Assembly: GCA_049297615.1 (NCBI GenBank)
Contig: JBAQUQ010000392.1
Span: 1-13,034 of the forward strand
Source of the DNA: JAEMQF01 sp049297615
Lineage (GTDB): Bacteria; Pseudomonadota; Gammaproteobacteria; Burkholderiales; Burkholderiaceae_C
Reading direction: 5' to 3'
Length of the DNA: 13,034 nucleotides
The notes under the pieces are model-generated. The model was given only the letters and a program-made list of their open reading frames with translations, did no database searches and was not told the DNA's origin. Made by a program: the position numbers and the translations under genes. Positions 12,683-13,034 of the stretch are shown piece by piece (within the stretch, counting starts at the first letter, position 1; each line of letters starts with the position of its first letter).

Positions 12683-13034
12683 ATGAAGCTCACCGCGGCG
12701 CGCCGCTTGTTCCTCGCCGGGGCCGGGGCACTCGCCCTCGCCTTGGGCGCGCTCGAGGGCGCGCACGCCCAGGGCAAGACGGCCTTGCGCATCTCCACTC
12801 CCGCCGTGCCCGACGACTGGCACGCCAAGATGTGGAGCGTGTTCAAAGACTCGCTCGACAAGACTGCGCCCGGCGAATTCGACGTGCAGATCCACCTCAA
12901 CGCGTCCCTGTTCAAACAGGGCACCGAACCGGCGGCGATGGCGCGCGGCAACCTCGAGCTCGCGTCGATCTCGGCCTTCGACATCGCCAAGCTCGTGCCT
13001 GAGTTCTCCATCTTCACCGCGGGCTACATCATTC
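12683..13034 (+). CDS. TRAP transporter solute-binding protein, DctP type, N-terminal part (cut by window edge)
   Basis: The first 117 codons of a TRAP-type periplasmic receptor. The export signal is MKLTAARRLFLAGAGALALA with cleavage predicted after AHA (about residue 29). RRLFL fits the twin-arginine core RRxFL, so Tat export is possible. The mature part begins TALRISTPAVPDDWHAKMWS, then FKDSLDKTAPGEFDVQIHLN, FKQGTEPAAMARGNLELASI and FDIAKLVPEFSIFT. This is the usual first lobe of DctP/YiaO proteins (ligand-binding pattern of an early H/W, then a Q-G-x-E-x-x-A-x-x-x-G-x-x-E-x-A block). AAGGAA precedes ATG 12683. It follows the Bug gene by 19 bases, suggesting one transcript. DctQ/DctM permeases would be expected to the right of the window. 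Confidence 0.9.
   Translation, partial: MKLTAARRLFLAGAGALALALGALEGAHAQGKTALRISTPAVPDDWHAKMWSVFKDSLDKTAPGEFDVQIHLNASLFKQGTEPAAMARGNLELASISAFDIAKLVPEFSIFTAGYII

Noticed and set aside
1..13034. CRISPR arrays, rRNA genes, complete insertion sequences or prophage structural genes
   Set aside because: None seen: no regularly spaced repeats, no rRNA-like stretches, no full transposase and no phage morphogenesis gene in any frame.

Overview
The window is GC-rich DNA that reads as a betaproteobacterial (Burkholderiales-like) chromosome. The grounds are the high GC, strong third-position GC bias, a Bug/TctC-type receptor, traces of PF04392 receptors, and a liv-type uptake operon paired with a GntR regulator and catabolic genes. 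No ribosomal or marker gene is present, so the genus cannot be named.

Positions 1-4114 (minus strand) hold a branched-chain-amino-acid-type (HAAT) ABC transporter operon in the order livK-livH-livM-livG-livF. livF runs off the left edge. The last three junctions are translationally coupled: two GTGA stop/start overlaps and an 11-base overlap onto a TTG start. Positions 4309-8053 (plus strand, divergent) hold a compact catabolic operon: a GntR/FCD regulator, an aldehyde dehydrogenase, an alpha/beta hydrolase and a zeta-class GST/maleylpyruvate-isomerase-like protein. The intergenic region between the two operons carries a good sigma70 promoter for livK. A long inverted repeat overlaps its -10, and a near-copy of the core lies before the regulator. 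The simplest reading is one regulon: import of an organic, possibly aromatic, acid followed by its oxidation, hydrolysis and isomerisation. The substrate is not readable from sequence. The hydrolase has glycine where the catalytic serine should be.

Positions 8054-11685 are an accessory or scar zone. After about 450 bases of apparently non-coding DNA comes a lower-GC pair of convergent genes: a D12-class adenine-N6 DNA methyltransferase and an unrecognised 267-residue protein that could be its restriction endonuclease. Then follows a graveyard: the 3' end of an IS21-type istB, the C-terminus of a second livK, two out-of-order pieces of PF04392-type receptors, and an apparently intact VapC-like PIN toxin with no visible antitoxin.

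Positions 11686-13034 (plus strand) return to normal high-GC genes: a Bug/TctC-type periplasmic receptor and, 19 bases on, the start of a TRAP-type DctP receptor cut by the right edge. Counting remnants, the window contains four kinds of solute receptor (LivK, PF04392, Bug, DctP), so the locus looks like a place where uptake systems are repeatedly gained and lost.
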